Origin: Pegea sp. RAD2-039
Taxonomy: Eukaryota > Chordata > Thaliacea > Salpida > Salpidae
Assembly: GCA_034620365.1 (NCBI GenBank)
Contig: JAQGEQ010000058.1
Span: 1-64,000 of the forward strand
Direction of reading: 5' to 3'
DNA: 64,000 bases
The position numbers and the translations under genes are program-made. The notes below the pieces were generated by a model, which was not told where the DNA came from, did no database searches, and saw only the letters and a list, made by a program, of their open reading frames with translations. Positions 24,196-37,261 of the stretch are shown here, piece by piece (positions within the stretch are counted from its first letter, which is position 1; each line of letters begins with the position of its first letter).

Positions 24196-25639
24196 AAAAT
24201 TGTTTATAATTAGAATAAACTTAAAAAGAAACAAAAAATTTCTCGGAGTAATTTTTATAAAAATAAATTGTCAAAACAAAGTTTGTTTAAAGTAAAAGTA
24301 TATTTTTATCTTGAATTTTGTAATTTATATCAGACGATTAAGCATTCGGTAAATAATGATGTTTAAAGTAAAAAGTTCAAACCCTTCACAGACTTAGTGG
24401 CCCTTTTAGATAAAAGGAATAAATTTAGATATTTCTTAACTGTCTGACTACCGCTAAATAGATGCCACTTACTAAACTAGCTTGGTTGTGATAGCATATC
24501 TATTAAGAGTGCTGTCAATATACTAATTTAAATAACAGATGTTCAGTTAAAATACTTAAGACCAGCTCAGCTACCACCATCATATTATTCATAAGTTTTG
24601 ACTGATCATTCAATAAATACACAGCATTGTTCTCTACAGCATTTCCGACCTTTAAGTAGCTTGGTTCCATGCGTGTTATACATCAATCGATGTGAAATTT
24701 CACTAAAACTTGGTTACCTAAACAAGCTATCACAAAAGTATAATTGCTTATATTGTCATAGCAGATTTTGAAAACTTTTTTGCTATTTAATTCACACCGA
24801 AAAATAATCAGCTCAGTTTTGCCATCGACCTTATAGTAGGCTACAGCTATCAACCAGTACAAACGTTACAAACCGTTTTTGTCTAATTTACATTTAAGCT
24901 TAACTATTGTTACTCAATATGAGCACCTAAATGAAAATCAAAGAATTCAAAGGAAATAAATAAGCAAATTATCGACGAGATCAAAACAAACAGATTTTTA
25001 TGACCCGGACACAAGATAAGAATTTTACATAGAATCCAAATGATCTAAAAATGATTTTTTGTTTTAACTTCTCTTAACATAATAACAAATAATAAACTTT
25101 ACTGAATCATATGAATTGTATAAATTACTTAATTAATATTATACAAGCTACTTGTAGTATAAATCAGTTTGCATAATCAGCGTTAACGTATTTTTATCAT
25201 TTTTTAACTTGTTATGACTCATACAATGCTTTACAAAAATTAAATGAATATTCAATCTTTAAGTTAACCTATAAAAGCTAGGTTAATACAAATAAAACTT
25301 GAAAGACTAAATTATAGTTTCTTGAAAGAACAAATAACTAAAGCATAAAGTTTTCCTCATTTTATTTTAATTCAAGCAGAAAAAACTAGCATCAAAATAT
25401 AAGAGGCGAAACTTAAACTTAGATCACAAACAATAAATAATTCTGGTAGTAAGAATAATTGAGAAACGCACAAACAAATATCTAAGTAATCAAACATTAC
25501 TTTATTAAACGTAAAATTTTATTTTATCAATTTAAAAATGTATTTTAAAATCAGACAAACATTATCTAAAGTGGTTTATGTCTTTGACATTTAGCTTTTA
25601 ACTTTTTAGGAGTTATCAATCTACATGAAAATAATTTTT
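24196..25639. other. Inverted module spacer downstream of F2
   Basis: Reverse complement of about 6,450-8,300 of the first module, with many small differences. It carries a segment of about 85 bp (around 24,650-24,740) that is also found near 35,840-35,930 and 57,900-57,990 but is absent from the arms of inverted repeat 1. No gene is visible. Confidence 0.5.
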
Positions 25640-26923
25640 TCAGGATAAAAGAGAAGAGACTATTTCTGTGACTGTAGTCAAAATAGATTTCATCTTTTGA
25701 CAATCTGAAATATCTCCAAAAACTTGTTTTATACAAAGTATATCATCCATTATAGCTTCATTCTCCAATCTAGCTCGGTTACAATCTTTATTTCTTACTT
25801 TTTTGTCTTCTGTATTCTTCACACCACTCAAAAAATATTTCAGTTTATCTGAAAAATCAAATTTAATTTTGCTCAGCTGGCTAGAAAAACTGAAACTTGT
25901 ATAAACTTCTTGACACAGGTAGAGATCAGGTTGGAGGCGTATAGATTGCTCGCCTTTTTTTGAAAATTTCATATTGCAAACTAACAATATCTATAAGTTA
26001 AAACTACACAAAATGGTTTTTAGTGAATTGCTTAAAAAAACTTTAGCACAATTTGGATCTTCTTTAACTTTTTGTAAATTTGTTTGTAGGATATATGAGG
26101 CAAATGTTTGCCCAAAAACATACAACCGTCCTTCTATCAAAGATTGAATGAAGAACATTAAATCGCATATGCTTACAAAAGCAATCACTCTCATTATTTC
26201 CCGGTAATACTCTAAACCAATTGGGTCGTTATAAATTAGATTATCGCTTGAATCCACAAGTGAGTAGCAAAAGACATCCAAAAATGATAAATATTCTTGA
26301 AACTTGTGATCATTTGTATTTGTTGATATTTCAGCTTTCTTAGTTCTGCCAGATAGCAAAGACAATCTGGTGATCAAATCAATAAGTTCTTGGTTTTTTT
26401 TGTGGATATTACTTTTGTACTTATTTCCGAATACATCCAAAGTCTGCACTAGAAAAAATAAAAACGTAAATGCTTTGTATTTCATTATGGTTTTAGTTAA
26501 CTCCAGCTTTTCAGCAATCAACAAACAATGTTTTAATAATTCTGAGGCAACAAAATGGCTTTCTACAGATTTGTTCTTTTTCAAAGAAAATTTCGTTCCA
26601 ATTCGATAAAATATTCTAAGTATAGTAAGATCACGTGAGTTATCGTTGGCTTTAAAATTTTTCAATTTGTAAAGTTTCACTAATCCACTTTCTTTGTGAA
26701 TCCAGTAAACTAGTCCTGGTGACAAAATATTATCTTTCACAAGTAAATCAGGATCACAATCAAATTCTTTTTTAAAAACAGATTGAATTTGTAAGAGCTT
26801 ATTTCCTGTCGGTCTTGTAAAAATGTAATCAAATAGACTTCCTTGCAATATGAAACACGTCTTTCCTGTAGATTCTACAACTTTCACAAATTCAGAATAT
26901 TTATTCATTTCAAGATTGTTCAT
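25640..26923 (-). pseudogene. F2: family F gene with one amber codon
   Basis: Reads as a family F protein from MNNLEMNKYS at 26923 to 25640. The frame is kept throughout, but codon 311 is TAG (25993-25991) where F1 and F4 have a TGG TTG pair (SFNWLIS becomes SFNL-stop-ILL). The total is about 427 codons, and the C terminus stops at IVSSLLS, shorter than F1. Family landmarks FILQGSLFDYIF and LLSGRTKK are conserved. A single in-frame stop with no frameshift means recent loss, or readthrough of the amber codon. F2 and F3 are arranged head to head about 4.1 kb apart. Confidence 0.75.
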
Positions 26924-26949
26924 TATCTTGATGATTATTCTACAAAATC

Positions 26950-29735
26950 CGGATCTGCTAAAAATAAGGCTATAGTTATAAATTTTATTAGATAAAAGGT
27001 ATCATTACATAGTATATTTACTAATTTCAAAATGTTCTGAGAATATCGTAACTTACAATTTATAAGAGAAATTAAGATTAAAATTTAGCAAATAAGTAGT
27101 AGTACCTTGATTAACTCAAACTCTAAATCAAAATTATGAAATCACATCAAATAATTAGAACATATTCAGTACAAAACTAGCAAACAAACATTTAAGTAAG
27201 AAATAGAATTTTCAATATACTAAAGAAATCTTCAACACTTGAAGTGAAAATGAAGTAAACATGTTCGGCTTGGTATTATATTTGAGTTCTTGCAAATGTA
27301 AAGCAAATCAATCGAAATAACAATCATTGAAAACATTTTTTTAAACTATTTAATCAGTTTGTTCAAACTTTCATTTCAGTAATATATTTTCAATTTACCA
27401 ACTGAAAAAAGAAAGTTTTACAGTTAACAATTTTGTAAAATCTTTGTAAATGACTTCACTACTTTTTTGTTTTGTATAAATCTATATTTTACTGATATTA
27501 CATAAAAACTTATTGCTATCCTGATAACTTGGCACAAACCTAAAACTAATATTCTGAAATTGTAAAAGATTTTTTCAGCTTTTGTGGTTTTGGCTTGTTA
27601 CTTTCTGCAAGAAGCAAAATAAAAAAGTTATACTTGATCTTGAAATACAAAACTTGTAGATTAGAAACGTATCTCATTTTCAAAGCTTAGTGATATGTAT
27701 GAAGGCTTTGAAGATTGAGAATGACTCTTTCAAAGATTAAGAGGACTCGTTCATGTTATTTTACTTCTTAAATCAAATGTAATTTTAACTCAGTTTGCTG
27801 TTACTGTAAGTAAAATTTCTTCATATTAATAACAAAAATAAATAACAATGATAGCTAATATTTCTTCATTAGTTTTGTGAAATTTTTCCGAAGATAAAAT
27901 GGAAAACCTGGCAGAGAACTTACCTATTAAAACAACTTGGTTTAATTAGTAAAAGTTAAAACTTAAGATTAATTTCGAAGTTTTACCAAAATTATTCTTT
28001 TGTCTCGTAGTATTTCTAACTATTTCATAAAATTTATGTATATGTTTTTATCCTCAATTAATCTTTAAGTAAAAACTCGAAAACAAAAATTATGTTCTTA
28101 AACTACTAGAGTTAAAATAGCAAATAAATCATTCCAATTCAACCTTTATACTAAAGAATGTAAAAGTTCATTTATTTTTGTAAAAAAATTGAATGAGTTT
28201 TCAAATGTAGCTTTCATTTTGCATAAGTAATTTGGAATTTGTGAAAAAGTTAAGCTTTCTTTAAAACAGAAATAACTTTTGCTTTCTTGAAAAAGGAATT
28301 GGTAAATGAAAATGTAAAAGTTTAGCGTGAAAATTAATAGTGTCATTATTATCAAAACCTATTATTATTAAAACAACATTTTTTGTAAGACCCAATCGAA
28401 CGTTTTTTTTTGGTTTTTCTTAATTTTATTCAAGGAAAACCTTTTAGCTCCACAAATCCATTTTTATATAAGTTATTTTGACCACTCAGAATTGAAACTA
28501 CTCATAATGATATCAAAAGTCAAATATCTCTGTGTGACATCGACCAAAGGTTATGTATTAAAGACGAATTGAAATTACAGTAGCAGCAAGACTTTAGGCT
28601 ATTTAAGAATTACGATATTTTATGTTTGAATATAACCTTAAGGCTCTTATAACAGCCGAACTGACTTTTTACATTATAAAACATCTTATTTAGGAATGAC
28701 TAAGCTTATCCATGGTTACGATTGACAATCACTAAATTTTTACTTTGTTGAACTGGTTATGTGGACTATTATTTGTAAATATTTGGATCGATTTTGTAAA
28801 GTATGAGTACAAAAAATTTAATTTCATTTTAAAAATATTCTCTATGACACTATCAAACAAATCAGTTTTAAATATAAACTATATAAAATTGATAACATAC
28901 AGAATAATATTCCTGAAAAAGTTCAACCAAAACTTTTGAATATCAGTAATAGTTCATCAAGAAAATCAAATTTTGTTTTCTGGATATATTTCAAAGATCT
29001 TACAAATGTAAATAATTCTAATCGTAATTTAAGTTGAGGTTGTAAATATTCTAATTGGAAAGCTCTTATGCTATTGGGTGAGCACACAAGAAATGTTTTC
29101 AGTCTTATATGTTATCTAGAGTTAGTAAAGCTATATCACAATACTGAAACGCTTTTAAAAGTTTTGTTACTAAGCTTATAATTTAACTGGTCCATTAACA
29201 CTGATCATAACAACGTTTCGTTCATAATATTTCTGACGCTCAAGCAATAAATACGGTGCATAGTTCTAAAGAGCAATTCAAACTTCTAATGGGCATGTTA
29301 TAGACGAACTCTTTAATATCCGGTGAAAATTTTTGTTTTAACCATATGACAGCTAAGATACAATCATATTCACTTTTAATGTTTCTACTAAACAAGGTTT
29401 GAAAGCTTCCTGACGAGCTTACTTATTATTTATTATTACAGGCGCATTTATACGCACTATTCCAAAGCTTGTTTAACTAATTTAACAAGACCCTCTTTTG
29501 AAAATTTTTTTGGAGAATTAGTTATGATGCTTTCTATTCATGACAACCTGAACCCAAATATTCCTTCATGTTGTAGTACTAAAGGTAAAGCACAGATTGT
29601 TTTTGGGAATTTCATAATTTTATCATTTGCAATTTTTTTTGTGGATGTTGAACAAATTCTTCAAATAAGAAATCATGAGTTTTAAAATTCCAGAAAACTT
29701 TTGAAATATACAAAAAATGATTCTAACGACAGATT
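26950..29735 (-). pseudogene. Relic G, copy 3 (upstream of F2)
   Basis: Reverse complement of about 2,890-5,110 of the first module. It contains some of the best preserved relic G peptides: CSPNSIRAFQLEYLQPQLKL (about 29,080-29,020) leading into RLELFTFVRSLKYIQKTKF, and DCILAVIWLKQKFSPDIKEF followed by VYNMPIRSLNCSLELCTVF (about 29,370-29,250). ANDKIMKFPKTICALP is near 29,600 and ADPDFVE-stop just before F2. Several stops and indels separate them. The positions and reading direction (same as the adjacent F) agree with the other copies. Confidence 0.5.
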
Positions 29736-30335
29736 TATCATTTTAGGTGAAATATTTTCTTCAATGTTTCACTGTTGCTAATTTCTTTATTGTATGAGTA
29801 ACTTTTAATTCTTTCACAGATAATTTTGCTTCCAGGCCACTTTCACGGAGTTTCTAGTAATTTGAGTCAATTGAGTATCTAAAAACACTCAAATGACTAT
29901 CATTTACTGTAATGATTTAATAGTTTGGAGTCTCAAGATTTTGTAGGGCAACTACTACAAGTAAAGAGCCAGAATTTTCCATAGACAGAATATACACTGT
30001 TTTTCTTTATCTTTTATAATCATCTAATACTCAAAATTTGTAGAAAGCATTTGGAACATACAAGAAGCAGAAATTATTTACAAGAACTAGCTTTTCATCA
30101 AGTCTCAAGTTGCATTCACGTATATATTAAGGCAGTAAATATATACTGATAATAAGTCTACTGAATAGCTAAACCACAAAACTTAATTACAAAATAAAGC
30201 TTTCATTAACTTTTGAAATTGTGCACAGAGTTTAAATTACTGATAAAAACTAAGGAAAGTCAATTTTGTTTAAACGTAGAGGAGAATTCTCATAAAAATC
30301 TTTCCCTTAGATGCTTATTTTATAAAAGTTTTGTT
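29736..30335. repeat. Displaced inverted block of F-Q spacer
   Basis: Reverse complement of about 9,420-8,330 of the first module, missing about 0.5 kb internally, placed between two inverted relic G segments. Both ends are sharp changes of module position: at about 29,736 from module position 2,890 to 9,420, and at about 30,335 from 8,330 (reverse) to 4,415 (forward). It marks where the F2 and F3 modules were joined head to head. No gene. Confidence 0.7.
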
Positions 30336-31040
30336 TTTCGTTACCAAGCATAAATTTATTTTTTGCTTCTTACAGTAAGTAACAAGGCAAATTCAAAAAA
30401 AGCTGTTGTGAGCTTTTATAACTTGCACAGAATTATTTTTAGCTTTGTGCCAAATTTTAAGTATACCCATAAAGTTTACTGTAAATTATGTAAAATATGA
30501 AATTACATAAACAAAAAAAGCAGAGAAATCACCAAAAAAGATTTTACAAAATTGTTAAAAATAAAACTTTTTTTTTTTTAGTTGCTAAATTGAAAATATA
30601 ATACTGAAATGATTACAGCTTGAACAAAGAGGTCAATTGAATAACAAAACTGTTTTCAATGATTGTTATTTCGATTGATTTGCTTTACATTTGTGAGCTC
30701 AAATATAAGAACAACCCAAAGATGAGGGCAGATGTGCTAAGGACTTCGTGTAAGGATAGTTCTATTTCTTACTTAAATGTTTGTTTGCTAGTTTTGTGGT
30801 TAGTATATTCTTATTATTTGATGTAATTTCAGAGATTTGATTCAGAATTTGAGTTAATGAAGGTACTTCTTAGAACTTAAATCTTAATTTCTGTTGAAAG
30901 TTGTAAGTTAGGATATTCTCAGGACATTTTGAAATTAGTAAATGTACTATTTGATGATACTTTTTATCTAATATAATATTTAAGTATAACCTTCATTTAA
31001 CTATAGACTTCTTTTTAGCAGATCCTGTTCTTGTAGGTTA
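30336..31040 (+). pseudogene. Relic G, 3' end only (upstream of F3)
   Basis: Corresponds to about 4,415-5,110 of the first module. Protein-like remnants AVVSFYN and ELFLALCQIL (about 30,400-30,450) correspond to AVVSFYNFQELFLALCQVI at about 4,490. It ends at the F3 acceptor-like TTTTTAGCAG (31,020). Confidence 0.35.
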
Positions 31041-31052
31041 ATCAGCAAGATA

Positions 31053-32351
31053 ATGAACAATTTTGAAATGAATAGATATTCTGATTGTGTGAATGTCTTA
31101 GACGTTGGAGGAAAGACGTCTTTCATTTTGCAAGGTAGTCTATTTGATTACATGTTTACAGACCCGACAGGAAATGAGATCATAGAACTTCACTCTAAGT
31201 ACCAAGATAAAGAAATTTCTGTTGATGGATTTGATTGTTTTTATGATTTACTTGTGAAAGATAATATTTTGTCAGCAGGATTCGTTTACTGGATTTGCAA
31301 AGAAAGTGGATTAGTGAAACTCTACAAATTGAAAGATTTTAAAGCCAACAATAACTCATGTGATCTTACTATACTTAAAATATTCTATCAAATTGGAACG
31401 AAAATTTCTTTGAAAAAGAACAAATCTGTAGAAAGCCATTTTGTTGCCTTAGAATTATTAAAGCATTGTATGTTTATTGCTGAAAAATTGGATCAAACTA
31501 AAACCATAATGAAATACAAAGTATCTACGTTTTTATTTTTTCTAGTGCAGATTTTGGATGTATTCGGCAAAAGGTACGAAACTAATATTTACAAACAAAC
31601 CGCAAGACTTATTGATTTGATCACCAGAATGTCTTTGCTATCTGGTAGAACTAAGAAAGCTGAATTATTAACAAATACTAATTTTCAAAATTTTCAAGGA
31701 TATTTATCGTTTTTAAATGGCTTTTGTTGCGCTCTTGTGCAATCATCTAACAATCTGTTGCCTAAAGATTCTGCTTATCTTGAGTATCACCGAGAAATAA
31801 TGAGAGTGATTGCTTTTGTAAGCTTCTGCGATTTGAGGTTATACATTCAGTCTTCGATAGATGGAGAAATGTATGTTTTTGAGCAAACATTTGCCTCAGT
31901 ATACCTACAAATAAGTTTGCTTCTGGATAAAGAACAACCAGAATTTGATGAAATTTATTTTAACAATTTAATTGTACCTGTTTTGTATAGTTTTATCACG
32001 TTGGTGTCGTTAGCTAACAATGTAAAGGTTTCAAAGACCAGAAACGAATCTATCTACCTCCAACCTGATCCTTACCTGTCTGAAGAAGCTTATACAAGTT
32101 TCAATTTTTCTGATCAGCCAAACAAGATTGCATCTGACGTTTCAGAGAAAACAAAATATTCCAATCAAGATGAAATGTCCACTATTGTTTATGAGAGCTT
32201 GTTGGACCACCTACTTGATATAAAACTATTGTGTGAAGATGTTTCAGGCTTTCAAAAGATGAAATCTATTTTGAATACAGCCACAGAAATAACCAAAATG
32301 TTGTTTTCTTGCATTAAAAATGGTGATGTCTGCAAGTTAAATAAAGATTAA
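31053..32351 (+). CDS. F3: uncharacterised 432-residue protein, family F
   Basis: Open frame of 432 codons starting MNNFEMNRYSD and ending KLNKD. It is clearly the same family as F1 and F4 but diverged along its whole length, with a small insertion after SLFDYMFTDPTG (YQDKEISVDG) and a shorter tail. Conserved: DVGGKTSFILQGSLFDY, GFVYWICKESGLVKLYKL, HFVALELLKHC, TFLFFLVQILDVFG and LLSGRTKK. That the reading frame has survived this much divergence argues for selection on the protein. A likely acceptor TTTTTAGCAG ends at 31,020, with stops between it and the ATG, which fixes the start. Unknown function; no catalytic motif or signal peptide that I can see. Confidence 0.75.
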   Translation: MNNFEMNRYSDCVNVLDVGGKTSFILQGSLFDYMFTDPTGNEIIELHSKYQDKEISVDGFDCFYDLLVKDNILSAGFVYWICKESGLVKLYKLKDFKANNNSCDLTILKIFYQIGTKISLKKNKSVESHFVALELLKHCMFIAEKLDQTKTIMKYKVSTFLFFLVQILDVFGKRYETNIYKQTARLIDLITRMSLLSGRTKKAELLTNTNFQNFQGYLSFLNGFCCALVQSSNNLLPKDSAYLEYHREIMRVIAFVSFCDLRLYIQSSIDGEMYVFEQTFASVYLQISLLLDKEQPEFDEIYFNNLIVPVLYSFITLVSLANNVKVSKTRNESIYLQPDPYLSEEAYTSFNFSDQPNKIASDVSEKTKYSNQDEMSTIVYESLLDHLLDIKLLCEDVSGFQKMKSILNTATEITKMLFSCIKNGDVCKLNKD

Positions 32352-33465
32352 TGCGAAAAAGAAGTCAGAAATAAGAATTGCAAAAGTATCAGTAAAGCAC
32401 CAAAACCTTACATTAGGACAGTTTAGTTCATTTGATGAATGTCTTTTTTAATTAAACTTATAAATTTCGTTTAAATTTTATTGTAGAATGATAACTCTTA
32501 AAAATTTATAGGCTAAACTTCAAAGGTATATGAGCAAGAACAAAAGACGATATTGCTGTTTGGATGTAAGCTTAAATAAATAGCTTTAAAAATAATAAAA
32601 TAAAATTTTACTTCTGATAAAGAAATGTTTGATGTCTGTGAGATAAGTTTGTGAGTTTGTTAATTATTCTTACTACCAGAAATTTTTTTTTATCTATGGT
32701 TAAATTTCGCCTCTTATATTTGATGTTTAATTATTTTGTTCGAATTAAAACAAGTTTTTGAAAACTTTTTGCTTCAATCTTTCTATCTAGCAGCTATAGT
32801 CGAATATTTCAAGTTTTATTTGTTTTTGTCTAGATTTTATAGGCTAGTTTAAATACAGAATAGTCTTTTAATGTTCTTAAAGCATTTTTAAATATTATAA
32901 AAAGTTAAAAAAAAAAGATAAAGATACTTTAACAGTTATTTTGCAAACTTATTTATAATACAAGTATCACCTATTTTCAGAAATAATTCATTTACACATT
33001 GCTTGTGATTTAGTGAAGTTTATTATTTTTTCCTATGTTGTGAGAAGTTAGTTACAACAAAAAATCTTTAATAGATCATTTGGATTTAATGAAAAATTCT
33101 GATCTTGTGTTCGAGTCTTAAAAATCTGTTTGTTTTCATCTCGTCAATAATTTGCTGAATTATTTCCTTTGAATTTTTTGATTTTCAACTAGGTGCTCAT
33201 ATTGAGTAACAGTAGTTAAGCTTAAATGTAAATTGAACAAAAACGGTTTGTAACGTTTGTCCTGGTTGATAGCGTTGATAGTGGTGAAAGCAAATACAAA
33301 GTTGTTACAGTTGGGAAAAAGGCTCATATCTTTTCAAAATGATCTGTACGTGTGCCTGATAGGATAAGACTTAGATGCGATTGTTTTTCGGTATCCCTGT
33401 ATTTTTGACAGATGCTATCAATGATGATCACCTTAAAAGCACAAACAGAACAATCCAGATTGTTA
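32352..33465. other. Spacer downstream of F3 with decayed coding remnant
   Basis: Module sequence matching about 6,450-7,400. Near 33,220-33,420 the plus strand keeps LNKNGL, a stop, then RLSWLIAL and later DLDAIVFRYPCIFDRCYQ, comparable with the reading at about 7,180-7,370. No intact gene. Confidence 0.4.
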
Positions 33466-34521
<1,056 letters not shown>

Positions 34522-34697
34522 AATATTGCTTAGCATAAAGTTTAACAACAACAATAGAAGCGTGATAATATTTTTTCTAAATTTTTTACAACAAAATGTT
34601 GGAAATCTTAATAACAGTGGCGAGAAATTTAGAAACTTTAATTAAAAATTTTCTCTAACTAAAGTCGTTCAATGATAAAATGTTTATCTTGTTAGTT
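34522..34697 (+). repeat. Direct repeat flanking host-gene fragment (copy 1)
   Basis: About 176 bp of module sequence (matching about 7,410-7,590) that occurs again at 35332-35511, on the other side of the captured fragment. Both end in the same TTATCTTGTTAGTT stretch. It indicates that the insertion came with a duplication of module DNA. Confidence 0.75.
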
Positions 34698-35309
34698 CTT
34701 CAGGTCTTAGAGAAGAGGTTTTTCTTGAACAGGATCGTTTTCTAATCCTAAAGATAATTGCTTGGCAATTCTTTCAACCACCTTTACATTTGTACTAGAT
34801 CACTTCATCAGCAATGATTTAAGATCAGTGACGTCATCAGCAAACCACTTTTTCTTTGAACTGGTTGTAGATCTGCTGATGAAGATGAAACCTGAATCTT
34901 TGGCGATTGCATGAAGTGATTAACTTTTCATGTAATCTTGAACAAGTTTTATCTAACAAGCGACAAAGTGATTAAGACCAGGGAGTAATGAAGATTTGGA
35001 AGACACAAACTTTGGCTGAAAGAAGGTAATGGATTTTTGAAGCTATTTCTTCTTTTTCATTTATTCCATGTAATGAGACTAGGCAGAAATAGGAAAATCT
35101 TCCGACGCTAACTTGATTTATTCTGTAACACTAAAAAAACACAAAAATTAACATCTGATCCTGATGTGATCCTCATCTCACTTGAGCTACAACAGGCATC
35201 AATTGATTGATGACGTAATCAGGAAGCAGGTTCGGCTCGTATTGATCCAGCGCATCTTTAAGATTAGAAATAAATTGAATTATTTTCACTAATTATTGCT
35301 AACTATAAA
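34698..35309 (-). pseudogene. Second captured host-gene fragment, unrecognised
   Basis: Protein-like on the minus strand and unrelated to the module. A small exon (35259-35182, between AG-like and GTGAGA splice signals) reads KDALDQYEPNLLPDYVINQL. A second part (about 35,058-34,707) in one frame reads FFQPKFVSSKSSLLPGLNHF, IKLVQDYMKS, LHAIAKDSGFIFISRSTTSS, KKKWFADDVTDLKSLLMK, VKVVERIAKQLSLGLENDPV and ends QEKPLL-stop, with four in-frame stops between. Base composition is less AT-rich than around it. I do not recognise the gene. It lies on the same strand as the tubulin fragment and between 180-bp direct repeats, so both may have arrived together. Confidence 0.6.
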
Positions 35310-35331
35310 AACACAATCAGAACGTTCCTGA

Positions 35332-35511
35332 TTGTTATGATTGCTTAACTAAAGTTTAACAACAACAATAGAAGCTGGAGATATTACATTCTCAATTTTT
35401 TATAACAAAATGTTGGAAATCTTAATAACAGAGGTTAGTAATTTAAAAAATTTGATTAAAATTTTCTCTTACTAAAGTCTTTCAATGATAAAATGTTTAT
35501 CTTGTTAGTTA
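35332..35511 (+). repeat. Direct repeat flanking host-gene fragment (copy 2)
   Basis: Second copy of the module segment at 34522-34697. From here rightward the module continues normally to Q4. Confidence 0.75.
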
Positions 35512-37261
35512 TGAGTTTGGTGATCTATGAAACGGCTGGTTCTTTTGACTAAGTTTACAAAGTAGAAAATGAAATTATTTTCAAACCTTTTCTTCCAATT
35601 TATTTTAGAAAAACCATACATTTTTCAGATGTTGGAAAGTCTGTTTTTCTTGGTTGTGAATAACTCAAACTTTGTGATGTAACGGTAATTACCAGTTGAA
35701 CAGTTCATAAAAGTTTAATATATGACTAAAGAACTTCATGTTTCAATTTTATGAGAGCAATATTATTTCTCGTTGTCAATTAAACATTAAAAAAGTTTTC
35801 AAAAACCTGCTGAAACAATATAAGCAATTATACTTTTGTGATATCTTTTTTAGATAACCAGCTTTTAGTGAAATTTCACATCGATTGATGCATACCAAGC
35901 ATGTAACCAGACTATATAAAGGACGAAATGCTGTAGAGAACTATGCAGTGTATTTATTGAACTACCAGCCAGAACATATGAATTGTATGATGATGCTAGC
36001 TGAGCTGGTCTAAAGTATTTTAACAGAACATCTTTGAGGTAAACCAGTATATTGACAACGCCCTTAATAGATGCAATCTCACAACCATGTTAATTTAATA
36101 AGTAGCGTCACGACCTGCTGTCAGACAGTTTAAAAACATGTGAATTTATTACTTTCATCTAAAGGTGCCACTAAGTCTGTAAAGGTTTGAAGTTTTTACT
36201 TTCAACATGATTAAATGCCGAATGCTTCATCCTTTGATATAAATATACAAAGTTGAAGATAAAAATTGACTTTTACTTTTATCTGAACTTTCTTCTGACA
36301 ACTTATTTTGAAAAAGGAGGTATCCAACTGAAAGATATTTCTGAAAATTCGGTTTTACTTTCTTCAGTTTTGATCAATTGTTTCAACTCTGTGCATAATT
36401 TCAAACTTAATGAAAGCTTTCTTTTGCAATTAAAGTTTGCGGTATAACTATTCTTAAGAATTATTATCAGTATACATTAACTACTTTCATTTATACGTGA
36501 ATACAAAGACTTAATCAAAAGCTAGTTCTTGTAAATAATTTAGAAAACTTAAATTTGAAAAAAAATATTCTGCAAGTTCAAATTAACTTTAATTTGCTAA
36601 TTACAACAACTATTTTACAAAATGAATTTATTATTTTACAAGTAAACATGAATGAACACATACACTTCAAATACTAAAAAAACTTTAAGTTTGATATATA
36701 GAAACACATAAATAAGATACTAAACAAGAGAGAGTTATTATTCGATATCAGATATTATTAGCAAATTTCTCAATAAAAAATGTCAAAGTTTGTGTTGGAC
36801 TGATATTTAAAGATTTTTAATCTTCCAGCAGAAGACCAAATTTATGAAGTTGCTTCTCATTTTATTCAAAACTGAATTTATAAAAGGATACTTTTATCAA
36901 ACCCATCACATACTTGATAAAAAAGTTTCAAAATTGGCCGTAAAATAAATCTTCAGCAAAATTATGAGTATCAAATGATTATAAAAGATAAAGAAAGACA
37001 ATTTTAATTCAATCGATAGATAATTAAACCAGTTGCCCTACAAATGTTTGAGAATCAAAATTATTAAATCATTACAGTAAATGATAGTCATTTGCCTCAT
37101 GTTAAGATATTCAATCGGCTCAAAATGCTAGAAACTCCTTGAAAACCTGGAAGCACATTTATCTGTAAAAAAATCAAAAGTTACTCATAAAAAAAGAAAA
37201 TTAGCAACAGTGAAACATTGAACCAAATATTTCTCTTAAAACTAGACATACCGAGGTTCCC
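35512..37261. other. Module spacer before Q4, no gene
   Basis: Matches about 7,590-9,460 of the first module with indels and lacks the part equivalent to about 8,600-8,790. A likely Q4 3' untranslated exon lies around 37,165-37,090. No intact gene. Confidence 0.5.
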
